Assembly (NCBI RefSeq): GCF_900114375.1
Contig: NZ_FOSV01000002.1
Location: forward strand, 434,001-498,000
Source: Methylorubrum salsuginis
GTDB taxonomy: Bacteria > Pseudomonadota > Alphaproteobacteria > Rhizobiales > Beijerinckiaceae
Length of the DNA stretch: 64,000 bases
Direction: 5' to 3'
Positions 53,819 through 62,043 of this stretch are shown here, one piece after another. Under the pieces are notes generated by a model. The model was given only the letters and a program-made list of their open reading frames with translations, did no database searches and was not told where the DNA came from. Every line of letters begins with the position of its first letter. The stretch's first letter is position 1. The translations under genes were made by a program, and so were the position numbers.

Positions 53819-54442
53819 ATGCGCTCGACCCTTCCGCTGACCCTCCTGCTGGCGCTCGCCGCCGGGCCGGCGCTCGCCCAGCCGAAGCAGGACCCCGACT
53901 GGCCCTGCGCCCAGCGCCGGGTGCCGACCATCGGCTACGGTGCGGTCTGGACCGGGCCGGACCCGACCGCGGCCGCCAGCGACTGGGGCAACGACCGCGA
54001 GGCGGCGCAACTCGCCCGCAAGCTCGCCTCCCGCCGCACGGAACTGCGCGAGGCCGACACCCTGATCGACGAGTTCGTTGAAAAGATCGATCCGGCCGAG
54101 AAGGAGAAGCGCCTCACACACGTCTTCGCCGGCGTCTACGAGATCATCACCGGCGAGCGCTCGACGGTGATGAACGGCATCGTCCGTTACGCCCAGGGAC
54201 AGCGGCGGCTGGCCGAGCGCATCCGCGACGAGGCCGACAAGGTCAGCGAGCTCAAGGACGCGCCGGACAACGACACCACCAAGGTCGCCTCGAAGGAAGT
54301 CGCGGAACTGGAGACCAAGTTCGCCTGGGACCGCCGCATCTTCGACGAGCGCAACCAGTCGGTTTCCTACGTCTGCGAGGTGCCGACGCTCCTGGAGCAG
54401 CGCCTGGGCGAGATCGCCAAGCGCATCCAGGCGAAGCTCTGA
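53819..54442 (+). CDS. lutG: Exported helical hypothetical protein (LutG-like)
   Basis: The 207-residue protein has a signal peptide (MRSTLPLTLLLALAAGPALA) and a helix-rich mature region with AARKLASRRTELREADTLID-like charged helices and two Cys (DWPCAQRR and SYVCEVP). It ends the compact lut operon. In M. extorquens I recall the TonB receptor gene lutH and lanmodulin following here, but the next gene in this window is an unrelated small gene on the opposite strand, 10 bp downstream. Confidence 0.82.
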   Translation: MRSTLPLTLLLALAAGPALAQPKQDPDWPCAQRRVPTIGYGAVWTGPDPTAAASDWGNDREAAQLARKLASRRTELREADTLIDEFVEKIDPAEKEKRLTHVFAGVYEIITGERSTVMNGIVRYAQGQRRLAERIRDEADKVSELKDAPDNDTTKVASKEVAELETKFAWDRRIFDERNQSVSYVCEVPTLLEQRLGEIAKRIQAKL

Positions 54443-54452
54443 CGCCCGCGCC

Positions 54453-54785
54453 TCACGGGCAATAGCGCAGCGGACGGCCGAACGGGTCGTCGTAGCCGAG
54501 GCCGGGGCGGAAGCCGTAATAGCTCGGCTTGCCCAGGCCATAGGCCGAGCCGACATAGCTCGGATCGTCGGGCGCATCGGTCGGCACCGGCGCCATTCGC
54601 GGCGCGCAACCCGCGAGCCGCCGCGGCGGGGGCAGACGCTCCCCGATGGAATCGCCCTCGGCGCGGGGGAAGAACCGCGGCGCCGGCGGGCCGGGCACCG
54701 GACCGAGATCGAGCAGGTCGGCGGCCTGCGCCGGCGTGCCGGCCAGGACGAGAAGGGCCACCGCCCACGACCGCCCGCCCGTCAT
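54453..54785 (-). CDS. Small exported hypothetical protein
   Basis: The product is about 110 residues from ATG 54785; ATG 54803 adds six. It has a signal peptide (MTGGRSWAVALLVLAGTPAQ) and a Pro/Gly/Tyr-rich mature part ending YGFRPGLGYDDPFGRPLRYC. No domain is recognised. It is convergent with lutG with only 10 bp between stops, so no spacer holds another gene. Confidence 0.65.
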   Translation of the reverse strand: MTGGRSWAVALLVLAGTPAQAADLLDLGPVPGPPAPRFFPRAEGDSIGERLPPPRRLAGCAPRMAPVPTDAPDDPSYVGSAYGLGKPSYYGFRPGLGYDDPFGRPLRYCP

Positions 54786-54916
54786 CGCCGCTCCCCCGCG
54801 CAAGAACCCAAGAAGCCGTCGCAGTTTATGGTGAACGGTTCGTTACCGCGCCCCCGCCGGGCCGGTGACCGCGAAGCCGAGGAAGCCTGCGCCGGCTGTA
54901 ACGGGCGGAGCCTCGT

Positions 54917-55537
54917 TCACCCCCGCGGATAGACGATGATCGACAGATAGGTCGTCGGCGTCTTCAACAGCTTCGCCGGACCGTGCAGACCGTTCGAATC
55001 GAACATCAACGCGTCGCCGGGGCCGAGGTGATAGTCGAGGCCGGAATGGTGATACACCACCTCGCCGGTCAGCATGTAGATGAACTCCGTGCCGACATGG
55101 CGGAAGCTGGTATAGGCCTCGGCCTCTTCCTGCAGCGTGATCAGGTAGGGCTCGACCACCACGTCGCCGCGGATGCCCGCGCCGAGCAGTTCGTAGATGT
55201 GGCCGACCTTGGTGCCGCGCCGCTCGATCAGCACGCCCTGGCCGCTCTTCACGTGGGAGCAGTCGCGCGTCTCCTCGAAGGCGGCGAACAGCGCCGTGAT
55301 CGGCACGTTGAGCGCCAGCGCGATGGCGTTGATCGAGGCGAGCGAGGGCGAGATCGCCCCGTTCTCGATCTTCGAGATCATGCCCGGCGAGATGCCCGCC
55401 GCGGCCCCCAGATCGGCCACCGACAGGTCGCGCTCGCGCCGCAGCACCCGCACCTGATGGCCGAGCGCCTTCTCCAGCGGCCGTTCTTCCGCAATCGGCG
55501 CGTTCGAGGCGGTGTTCAGTATGGGGCCCGCAGTCAC
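54917..55537 (-). CDS. XRE-family regulator with C-terminal cupin domain
   Basis: The 206-residue regulator has an N-terminal helix-turn-helix (DLSVADLGAAAGISPGMISK and IENGAISPSLASINAIALAL). The cupin domain (about 120-200) has FRHVGTEFIYMLTGEVVYHH, then YHLGPGDALMFDSNGLHGP. Such proteins sense small amines or amino-acid derivatives. GTG 55537 behind a GGAGAG site is the likely start; the ATG at 55603 is within poorly conserved sequence. It is divergent from glxB, and glxBCD plus glnT are natural targets. Confidence 0.85.
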   Translation of the reverse strand: MTAGPILNTASNAPIAEERPLEKALGHQVRVLRRERDLSVADLGAAAGISPGMISKIENGAISPSLASINAIALALNVPITALFAAFEETRDCSHVKSGQGVLIERRGTKVGHIYELLGAGIRGDVVVEPYLITLQEEAEAYTSFRHVGTEFIYMLTGEVVYHHSGLDYHLGPGDALMFDSNGLHGPAKLLKTPTTYLSIIVYPRG

Positions 55538-55657
55538 CGTCTCACTCTCCGGTCGGCAAGCCCGCACTATGGAACGTGGCGTGGCAGGCCGCCAGTGAAG
55601 CACCGGTCGCAGCGGGCCGGTTCCACCACCGGATCGAGGCGCGATCCGATGAGCGAG

Positions 55658-55672
55658 TTTCTCATCAAGAAA
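55658..55672. promoter_or_regulatory. Possible operator in the regulator-glxB spacer
   Basis: TTTCT-CATCA-AGAAA is a short inverted repeat in an AT-rich island (about 55650-55695) inside GC-rich DNA, followed by a TTGACA-like hexamer at 55689-55694. The location between the XRE-cupin gene and glxB suits an operator or promoter. Evidence is positional only. Confidence 0.35.
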
Positions 55673-55755
55673 TTTTAGTTCCCTTCAATTGACAGTGATC
55701 ACGGCCCATGCGAGCAATCCGGCAACGGGCGAAGCGGCTCGCGAGGGTGAACGCG

Positions 55756-56649
55756 ATGTGCGGGATTGTCGGACTTTTCCTGAAGAACCCGAAGTTGGAG
55801 CCGCAGCTCGGCGCGCTCTTGGCCGACATGCTCAAGACCATGACGGATCGCGGCCCCGACAGCGCGGGCTTCGCGGTCTACGGCTCGGACGGCGCGGGCG
55901 TGAAGCTGACCCTGCGCGGGCCCGATGCGAAGGCGTTGGAGGCCGCCGTGTCCGGGCTCGAAGGCGCGCTCGGCGGCTCCGTCTCGGCCACGGCGCGCGA
56001 CACCCACAGCGTCATCGCCCTGGCCTCCGATCAGGAGGAGAAGGCCCGCGCGTGGCTCTCCGCCAACGCGCCGGGCATCGACGTGGTCAGCGCCGGCAAG
56101 CGGATGGAGATCTACAAGGAGACGGGGCTCCCTGAGAACGTCGCCCGGCGCTTCGACCTCTCCAAGATGACCGGCACGCACGGCATCGGCCACACCCGCA
56201 TGGCGACCGAGAGCGCCGTGACGACGAACGGCGCCCACCCGTTCTCGACCGGCCTCGACGAATGCCTCGTTCACAACGGCTCGCTGTCGAACCACAACGA
56301 CATGCGCCGCCGCCTCCAGCACGAGGGCATCACCTTCGCCACCAAGAACGACACCGAGGTCGCCGCCGGCTATCTCAGCTGGCGCATGCGCGAGGGCGCC
56401 TCCCTGAAGGACGCGCTCGAATCGAGCCTGACCGACCTCGACGGCTTCTTCACCTTCGTGGTCGGCACCGAATCGGGCTTCGCCGTCGTGCGCGATCCCA
56501 TCGCCTGCAAGCCCGCCGTGATGGCCGAGACCGACGACTACGTCGCCTTCGGCTCCGAGTACCGGGCCCTGATCGGCCTGCCGGGCATCGACAAGGCCCG
56601 TGTCTTCGAGCCCGAGCCCGCGAAGGTCTATGCCTGGGAGCGCCACTGA
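55756..56649 (+). CDS. glxB: Class II glutamine amidotransferase (GlxB/MgsA-like)
   Basis: The 297-residue glutamine amidotransferase domain protein begins MCGIVGLFLKNPKLEPQLGA, so Cys2 becomes the N-terminal nucleophile. RGPDSAGFAV, GIGHTRMATESAVTTNGAHP and LVHNGSLSNHND are the standard glutaminase motifs. It should release ammonia (or methylamine-type nitrogen) for the partner synthase GlxC/GlxD. Homologues are subunit A of N-methylglutamate synthase (MgsA) and GlxB of rhizobia. The stop overlaps the glxC start (TGATG). Confidence 0.88.
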   Translation: MCGIVGLFLKNPKLEPQLGALLADMLKTMTDRGPDSAGFAVYGSDGAGVKLTLRGPDAKALEAAVSGLEGALGGSVSATARDTHSVIALASDQEEKARAWLSANAPGIDVVSAGKRMEIYKETGLPENVARRFDLSKMTGTHGIGHTRMATESAVTTNGAHPFSTGLDECLVHNGSLSNHNDMRRRLQHEGITFATKNDTEVAAGYLSWRMREGASLKDALESSLTDLDGFFTFVVGTESGFAVVRDPIACKPAVMAETDDYVAFGSEYRALIGLPGIDKARVFEPEPAKVYAWERH

Positions 56650-57338
56650 TGCCCGTCTACGATCTGAGAAGCGCAGGTCTGCGTGATCTGAACCGCCAGC
56701 TCCACGCGCTCCGGCCCGACACCAACGAGACCCACTGGACGGTGCAGAACCCCGACGGGGCGCACGCCATCGCGGCCGGGCTCGATGCGCCGGTCACCGT
56801 CGAGATCGAGGGGAATGTCGGCTATTACTGCGCCGGCATGAACAAGCTGGCCAACGTGGTGATCCACGGCAGTGCCGGCACCGGGGTCGCCGAGAACATG
56901 ATGAGCGGCTTCGTCCACGTGAAGGGCGATGTCAGCCAGTCGGCCGGCGCCACCTCGCATGGCGGCATGCTCGTCGTCGACGGCAATGCGGGGGCCCGCT
57001 GCGGCATCTCGATGAAGGGCATCGACATCCTCGTGAAGGGGTCGATCGGCCACATGTCGGCCTTCATGGCCCAAGCCGGCACGCTCACCGTGCTGGGCGA
57101 TGCGGGCGAGGCTTTGGGTGACTCGCTCTACGAGGCCCGCCTCTACGTCCGCGGCTCGGTGAAGAGCCTGGGCGCCGACTGCATTGAGAAGGAGATGCGC
57201 GACGAGCACCGCGAGCAGCTCTACGCCAAGCTGAAGGCCGCGGGGCTGGCGGGCGAAGTCGATCCCGGCGAGTTCCGCCGCTACGGCTCGGCCCGCACCC
57301 TCTACCACTTCCACGTCGACAACGCCGGAGCCTACTGA
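56649..57338 (+). CDS. glxC: GXGXG-domain protein (GlxC/MgsB-like)
   Basis: The 229-residue beta-helix protein is equivalent to the C-terminal structural domain of glutamate synthase. It contains GNVGYYCAGMNKLANVVIHG, GTGVAENMMSGFVHVKGDVS and GSIGHMSAFMAQAGTLTVLG. It forms the middle subunit between the amidotransferase and the FMN subunit. The fold is shared with FhcC, also in this window, but the partner genes differ. It overlaps glxB and glxD by one base each. Confidence 0.88.
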   Translation: MPVYDLRSAGLRDLNRQLHALRPDTNETHWTVQNPDGAHAIAAGLDAPVTVEIEGNVGYYCAGMNKLANVVIHGSAGTGVAENMMSGFVHVKGDVSQSAGATSHGGMLVVDGNAGARCGISMKGIDILVKGSIGHMSAFMAQAGTLTVLGDAGEALGDSLYEARLYVRGSVKSLGADCIEKEMRDEHREQLYAKLKAAGLAGEVDPGEFRRYGSARTLYHFHVDNAGAY

Positions 57339-58672
57339 TGGCCGAGAACGCTAAGGCCCCCCGCACGGCGCCGCGCTATTCGGCGACCTTCACCCCCGAG
57401 GTGATGTCCGAGATCCGCCGCGCGGCGGCGACCGGCATCTACGACATCCGCGGCGCCGGCGCGAAGCGCAAGCTCCCCCACTTCGACGACCTGCTCTTCC
57501 TCGGCGCATCGATCAGCCGCTACCCGCTCGAAGGGTATCGCGAGCGGTGCAGCACCGAGGTGATCCTCGGCTCGCGCTTCGCCAAGAAGCCGATCCATCT
57601 CAAGACGCCGATTACGATTGCCGGCATGAGCTTCGGCTCGCTCTCGGCCAACGCCAAGGAGGCGCTCGGCCGCGGCGCCACCATCGCCGGCACCTCGACC
57701 ACGACGGGCGACGGCGGCATGACGCCGGAAGAGCGCGGCCACTCCAAGACGCTGGTCTACCAATACCTGCCGTCGCGCTACGGCATGAACCCGGACGACC
57801 TGCGCCGGGCCGACGCCATCGAGGTCGTGATCGGCCAGGGCGCCAAGCCCGGCGGCGGCGGCATGCTGCTGGGCCAAAAAATCACCGAGCGCGTCGCCGG
57901 TATGCGCTGCCTGCCCGCGGGCGTCGATCAACGCTCCGCCTGCCGTCACCCGGACTGGACCGGGCCGGACGATCTCGAGATCAAGATCGGCGAGCTGCGC
58001 GAAGTCACCGAGTGGGAGAAGCCGATCTACGTGAAGGTCGGTGCGAGCCGCCCCTATTACGACACCGCGCTCGCGGCGAAAGCCGGCGCCGACGTGGTCG
58101 TCCTCGACGGCATGCAGGGCGGCACCGCCGCGACGCAGGACGTGTTCATCGAGCATGTCGGCCTTCCCACGCTCGCCGCGATCCGCCCCGCCGTCCAGGC
58201 CCTGCGCGATCTCGGCCTGCACCGGAAGGTCCAGCTCATCGTGTCGGGCGGCATCCGCTCCGGCGCGGATGTGGCCAAGGTGCTGGCCCTCGGGGCGGAT
58301 GCGGTCGCCATCGGCACCGGTGCGCTGATCGCGTTGGGCGACAACGATCCGCGCTGGGAGGACGAGTATCAGGCGCTCGGCACCACGGCCGGTGCCTACG
58401 ACGATTGGCACGAGGGCAAGGATCCGGCGGGCATCACCACGCAGGATCCGGAGCTGATGAAGCGGCTCGATCCGGAACTCGCGGGACGGCGGCTGGCCAA
58501 CTACCTCGCCGTGATGACGCTCGAGGCCCAGACCATCGCCCGCGCCTGCGGCAAGAGCCACCTGCACAACCTCGAACCCGAGGATCTGGTGGCGCTGACC
58601 ATCGAGGCCGCCGCCATGGCCCAGGTGCCGCTCGCCGGCACGAGCTGGGTGCCCGGTCAGACCGGCCTCTAG
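57338..58672 (+). CDS. glxD: Glutamate-synthase-like FMN subunit (GlxD/MgsC-like)
   Basis: The 444-residue protein holds the FMN-binding and synthase core of glutamate synthase large subunits: KTPITIAGMSFGSLSANAKE, TTTGDGGMTPEERGHSKTLV, GQGAKPGGGGMLLGQKITER and GMQGGTAATQDVFIEHVGLP. A Cys cluster (MRCLPAGVDQRSACRHPDW) corresponds to the 3Fe-4S region, though shorter. Together with GlxB and GlxC it could make N-methylglutamate or glutamate from 2-oxoglutarate. A perfect terminator follows, separating it from glnT. Confidence 0.9.
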   Translation: MAENAKAPRTAPRYSATFTPEVMSEIRRAAATGIYDIRGAGAKRKLPHFDDLLFLGASISRYPLEGYRERCSTEVILGSRFAKKPIHLKTPITIAGMSFGSLSANAKEALGRGATIAGTSTTTGDGGMTPEERGHSKTLVYQYLPSRYGMNPDDLRRADAIEVVIGQGAKPGGGGMLLGQKITERVAGMRCLPAGVDQRSACRHPDWTGPDDLEIKIGELREVTEWEKPIYVKVGASRPYYDTALAAKAGADVVVLDGMQGGTAATQDVFIEHVGLPTLAAIRPAVQALRDLGLHRKVQLIVSGGIRSGADVAKVLALGADAVAIGTGALIALGDNDPRWEDEYQALGTTAGAYDDWHEGKDPAGITTQDPELMKRLDPELAGRRLANYLAVMTLEAQTIARACGKSHLHNLEPEDLVALTIEAAAMAQVPLAGTSWVPGQTGL

Positions 58673-58682
58673 ACGACGACCA

Positions 58683-58718
58683 AGGCCGCTCTCGCCAGGA
58701 AAGAGCGGCCTTTTTCTT
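58683..58718 (+). terminator. Intrinsic terminator after glxD
   Basis: AGGCCGCTCT (58683-58692) and AGAGCGGCCT (58702-58711) form a perfect 10-bp stem with a 9-base loop, followed by a T-tract. It splits glxBCD from the following glutamine synthetase gene. Confidence 0.93.
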
Positions 58719-58768
58719 GGATGTGGGGCCTAGAGCGTGGCTCGGCCCACCGACGGGAGAACAGCACC

Positions 58769-60067
58769 ATGCCGCTCGATCTCGAACACGCCGCCAAGGA
58801 ACGCGGCATCAAGTACTTCCTCGTTTCCTACACCGACCTGTTCGGCACCCAGCGCGCCAAGCTGGTCCCGGCCGCCGCCATCAAGAACACCTGCAAGAAC
58901 GGCGCGGGCTTTGCCGGTTTCGCCACCTGGCTCGACATGAGCCCTGCCGATGCCGACCTCCTGGCCGTGCCCGATCCCGACGGCCTGATCCAACTGCCCT
59001 GGAAGCCCGAGGTGGGCTGGCTGCCCGCCGACCTCGTGATGGACGGCAAGCCCGTCGAGCAGGGGCCGCGCAACATCCTCAAGCGCCTGATCAAGGACGC
59101 CGCCCGCGACGGCCTCCAGATGAAGACCGGCGTCGAGTGCGAGTTCTTCCTGATCACGCCCTGTGGCTCCGAGCCCGCCGACATGGCCGACAAGCAGATC
59201 AAGCCCTGCTACGATCAATCGGCCCTGATGCGCCGCTACGACGTCATCACCGAGATCTGCGACGCGATGCTGTCGCTCGGCTGGAAGCCGTACCAGAACG
59301 ACCACGAGGACGCGAACGGCCAGTTCGAGATGAACTGGGACTACGACGACGCCCTCGTCACCGCCGACCGGCACGCCTTCTTCAAGTACATGACCCGCTC
59401 GATCGCCGAGAAGCACGGCCTGCGCGCGACCTTCATGCCCAAGCCCTTCATGGACCTGACGGGCTCCGGCTGCCACGCCCACGTCTCGGTCTGGCGCGAC
59501 GGCCATAACGTGTTCAGCGACAAGTCCGACGAGGTCGGCATGTCGCAGAACGGCTACCACTTCATCGGCGGGCTGATCCATTCGGCCGACGCGCTCGCCG
59601 CGATCACCAACCCCTGCGTCAACTCCTACAAGCGCATCAACGCGCCGCGCACGACCTCGGGCGCGACCTGGGCGCCCAACACCGTCACCTACACGGGCAA
59701 CAACCGCACCCACATGATCCGCATCCCGGACGGCGGGCGCCTGGAATTCCGTCTCGCGGACGGCGCGGCCAACCCCTACCTGCTCCAGGCCGCGATCCTG
59801 GCCGCGGGCATGGACGGCATCCGCAACCGTCGCGATCCGGGAAAGCGCCTCGACATCAACATGTACACCGACGGCCACACGGTGGAGGGCGTGAAGCGCC
59901 TGCCGCTCAACATGCTCGACGCCATGCGGGCGCTGGAGCGCTGCGATGTGCTGAACGAGGCCTTCGGCTCCTTCGTGCCGAGCTACCTCAAGCTCAAGAC
60001 CGAGGAGTGGAACAGCTATTGCCGCCACCTCACCCAGTGGGAGCGGGATACGACGCTGGATTGCTGA
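58769..60067 (+). CDS. glnT: GlnT-type (class III-like) glutamine synthetase / possible gamma-glutamylmethylamide synthetase
   Basis: The 432-residue glutamine synthetase-fold protein is of the GlnT type known from rhizobia: YFLVSYTDLFGTQRAKLVPA, the GFAGFATWLDMSPADADLLA start, and Glu ligands in DHEDANGQFEMNWDYDDALV, which is characteristic. ATP/glutamate site residues in RATFMPKPFMDLTGSGCHAH and YTGNNRTHMIRIPDGGRLEF are intact. The same subfamily contains gamma-glutamylmethylamide synthetase (GMAS), so it may condense glutamate with ammonia or methylamine. GGGAGA precedes the start. It is separated from glxBCD by a terminator but oriented alike. Confidence 0.88.
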   Translation: MPLDLEHAAKERGIKYFLVSYTDLFGTQRAKLVPAAAIKNTCKNGAGFAGFATWLDMSPADADLLAVPDPDGLIQLPWKPEVGWLPADLVMDGKPVEQGPRNILKRLIKDAARDGLQMKTGVECEFFLITPCGSEPADMADKQIKPCYDQSALMRRYDVITEICDAMLSLGWKPYQNDHEDANGQFEMNWDYDDALVTADRHAFFKYMTRSIAEKHGLRATFMPKPFMDLTGSGCHAHVSVWRDGHNVFSDKSDEVGMSQNGYHFIGGLIHSADALAAITNPCVNSYKRINAPRTTSGATWAPNTVTYTGNNRTHMIRIPDGGRLEFRLADGAANPYLLQAAILAAGMDGIRNRRDPGKRLDINMYTDGHTVEGVKRLPLNMLDAMRALERCDVLNEAFGSFVPSYLKLKTEEWNSYCRHLTQWERDTTLDC

Positions 60068-60171
60068 GTCCGGCCACCGCGCGCCGGTCGGCTTCGGGCG
60101 CGGTCGGTCTCCGTTCAGTCTCGGCCTGCCATCCCTCGCGAACGGCAGAGGACCGCAAGGGGCTGAAGAGG

Positions 60172-61155
60172 ATGATGGGCTTCCACGCACGATCGGATCT
60201 TCATCACGGGCGAACCGCGATCGCTGCCCTCGTCTTACTCGGGGGCGTCGCCCTCGCTCCTCAGCGGGCGAGCGCTGGGGGGACGGGGCAGGGCTGTCAC
60301 GTCCTGCCGACCGTGACGGCCGAAATCAACGCGATGGGGACTTACAAGAGTGGGACCGAAGAGCGCGATCCGGACGCGAAGGCGTTCAACCGCCAGTCCC
60401 TTGCGGGCCTCGATGCCTTCACCAAGACGATCGGGAGCCTCGGTGATGCCGCCATGAGCGGGGATGCCGCGGTTGCCCGCTGCTTCGGCCCGGCGATGAC
60501 GGCATGGGTCGCGACCGATCCGCTGACGGCGCCCACCTCCGATCAGGCGCGCTTCTCTCAGCAATGGTCCCTGGCCTCGACCGCTCTCGCGATCATCAAG
60601 GCCCAGGCCGGCGGCGCGCGGATCCCGCCGGAGGTCCAGAGTTGGCTGCGGACGGTCAGCGATCAGGTGCGTGCCTATCACGATGCCCGGTCGATCAAGA
60701 ACAACCATGCCGCCTGGGCTGCCCTCGCCGTCGGGGCGGCGGCCTACATTCTGCACGATGACGATGCGTGGCGCTGGGCCATGGGACGGGAGGCCATGGT
60801 GACCGACCGAATTCGGGACGACGGGGTCATGCCCCTGGAACTCGCGCGCGGACCCAGGGCGTCGAACTACCATGTCTTCACCGCGATCCCGCTCCTCGGC
60901 TTAAACCTGCTGCGGCGCTGCCGCGGCGGTCTCGACGCACGACAGAGCGACCGTATGCAGCGGCTCGAAGGATTGCTGGATACGCTCGAGGCCAACCAGC
61001 AGCTCCTTGCGGAGCAGGCATCGAGCCGACAATTGCCGCTCAGTGCGGTGGATGTTGTCAAGGCCCTGGAGGGCAAGGGCGCGCCGAACGTGTCGATGGA
61101 CATGCTGGGCGGCAGAATCGACAATCTGCGCGCGCTGCCCACGCGCTGCCGGTAA
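60172..61155 (+). CDS. PL5-type alginate-lyase-like exported protein
   Basis: The 327-residue protein has a signal peptide (IAALVLLGGVALAPQRASAG) and an all-helical domain like polysaccharide lyase family 5 (AlgL). SIKNNHAAWAALAVGAAAYI matches the catalytic NNH region and DDGVMPLELARGPRASNYHV the following Tyr/Arg region. No alginate operon is present, so it may act on another uronic-acid glycan or be a divergent member. The start is ATG 60172 or 60175. It is convergent with ssb across a perfect bidirectional hairpin. Confidence 0.78.
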   Translation: MMGFHARSDLHHGRTAIAALVLLGGVALAPQRASAGGTGQGCHVLPTVTAEINAMGTYKSGTEERDPDAKAFNRQSLAGLDAFTKTIGSLGDAAMSGDAAVARCFGPAMTAWVATDPLTAPTSDQARFSQQWSLASTALAIIKAQAGGARIPPEVQSWLRTVSDQVRAYHDARSIKNNHAAWAALAVGAAAYILHDDDAWRWAMGREAMVTDRIRDDGVMPLELARGPRASNYHVFTAIPLLGLNLLRRCRGGLDARQSDRMQRLEGLLDTLEANQQLLAEQASSRQLPLSAVDVVKALEGKGAPNVSMDMLGGRIDNLRALPTRCR

Positions 61156-61240
61156 AGGATCGCTCCGGAAGGCGGTTTCCGTCTTTTTCGAAAGAGAGCA
61201 CGCCCTGGACTGGTGTATGGGGCGCGGCCCTGAGCGAAAG

Positions 61241-61274
61241 CGGCCGTGCCTCGTCCCATGACGAGGCACGGCCG
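61241..61274. terminator. Bidirectional hairpin between PL5-like gene and ssb
   Basis: CGGCCGTGCCTCGTC (61241-61255), loop CCAT, and GACGAGGCACGGCCG (61260-61274) form a perfect 15-bp stem between convergent stops. No T-tract is on either side. It is likely a shared terminator by position and strength. Confidence 0.75.
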
Positions 61275-61302
61275 ACAATCGGCGTGCGACTCGGGAGAAA
61301 CC

Positions 61303-61863
61303 CTAGAACGGGATGTCGTCGTCCAGATCGTAGTTCGGCTTACCGCCGCCACCGCCACCGCCGGAAGGACGACGGTCGCCGCCGCCCGAGGAGCGGCCCG
61401 AGCCGTAATCGTCGCGTCCGCCGCGGTCGCCACCCCGGTCGCCGCCGCGGCTGATCTGGCCGCCGCCGCCCTGGTCGTCGTCGCCCGCGAAGTCACCGCC
61501 TCCGCCACCGCCGCGCCCGTCGAGGATCGTCATCTCGCCGCGGAAGCGCTGGAGCACGACTTCGGTCGTGTACTTCTCCACGCCCGACTGGTCGGTCCAT
61601 TTGCGGGTCTGGAGCTGGCCCTCGATATAGACCTTCGAACCCTTGCGCAGGTACTGTTCCGCCACGCGGGCGAGGTTGTCGTTGTAGATCACGACCGAGT
61701 GCCACTCGGTCTTCTCCTTGCGCTCGCCCGACATCTTGTCCTTCCAGGACTCCGACGTCGCGATGCGCAGGTTCACCACGGGGTCGCCCGAGGACAGGCG
61801 CCGGGTCTCGGGATCGCGCCCGAGATTGCCGACGAGGATCACCTTGTTGACGCTGCCCGCCAT
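61303..61863 (-). CDS. ssb: Single-stranded DNA-binding protein
   Basis: The 186-residue SSB has the OB-fold domain (about 1-110: [40 protein letters not shown] and [17 protein letters not shown]). A long Gly/Arg/Asp-rich linker follows, then the acidic tip DLDDDIPF that binds partner proteins. The linker is very Gly-rich, as usual for alphaproteobacteria. ATG 61863 matches the family start; the extended upstream frame is shadow. Confidence 0.95.
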   Translation of the reverse strand: MAGSVNKVILVGNLGRDPETRRLSSGDPVVNLRIATSESWKDKMSGERKEKTEWHSVVIYNDNLARVAEQYLRKGSKVYIEGQLQTRKWTDQSGVEKYTTEVVLQRFRGEMTILDGRGGGGGGDFAGDDDQGGGGQISRGGDRGGDRGGRDDYGSGRSSGGGDRRPSGGGGGGGKPNYDLDDDIPF

Positions 61864-62043
61864 CCCACTCTCTCCATCCGATCCGATCTCACAGGGCTCA
61901 TCCTTGCCCGCGATGGCGCGAACCTTGGCGGTCCCGTCATCCCGGAGCAAGTCGTCCGTGCCGCTTGTGCCCGCTTCCCACCGCCGGGCCGCGCCACGTC
62001 GTTATGTTCTACTTTTGTTCGATGGCCCCGGCAAGGGTCCGCC

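Noticed and set aside
49076-54803. A lanmodulin or TonB receptor gene hidden in the lut region
   Set aside because: I looked for EF-hand loops with D-x-D-x-D and for a roughly 700-residue beta-barrel frame on both strands; every interval is filled by the seven lut genes and one small gene, so none is present.
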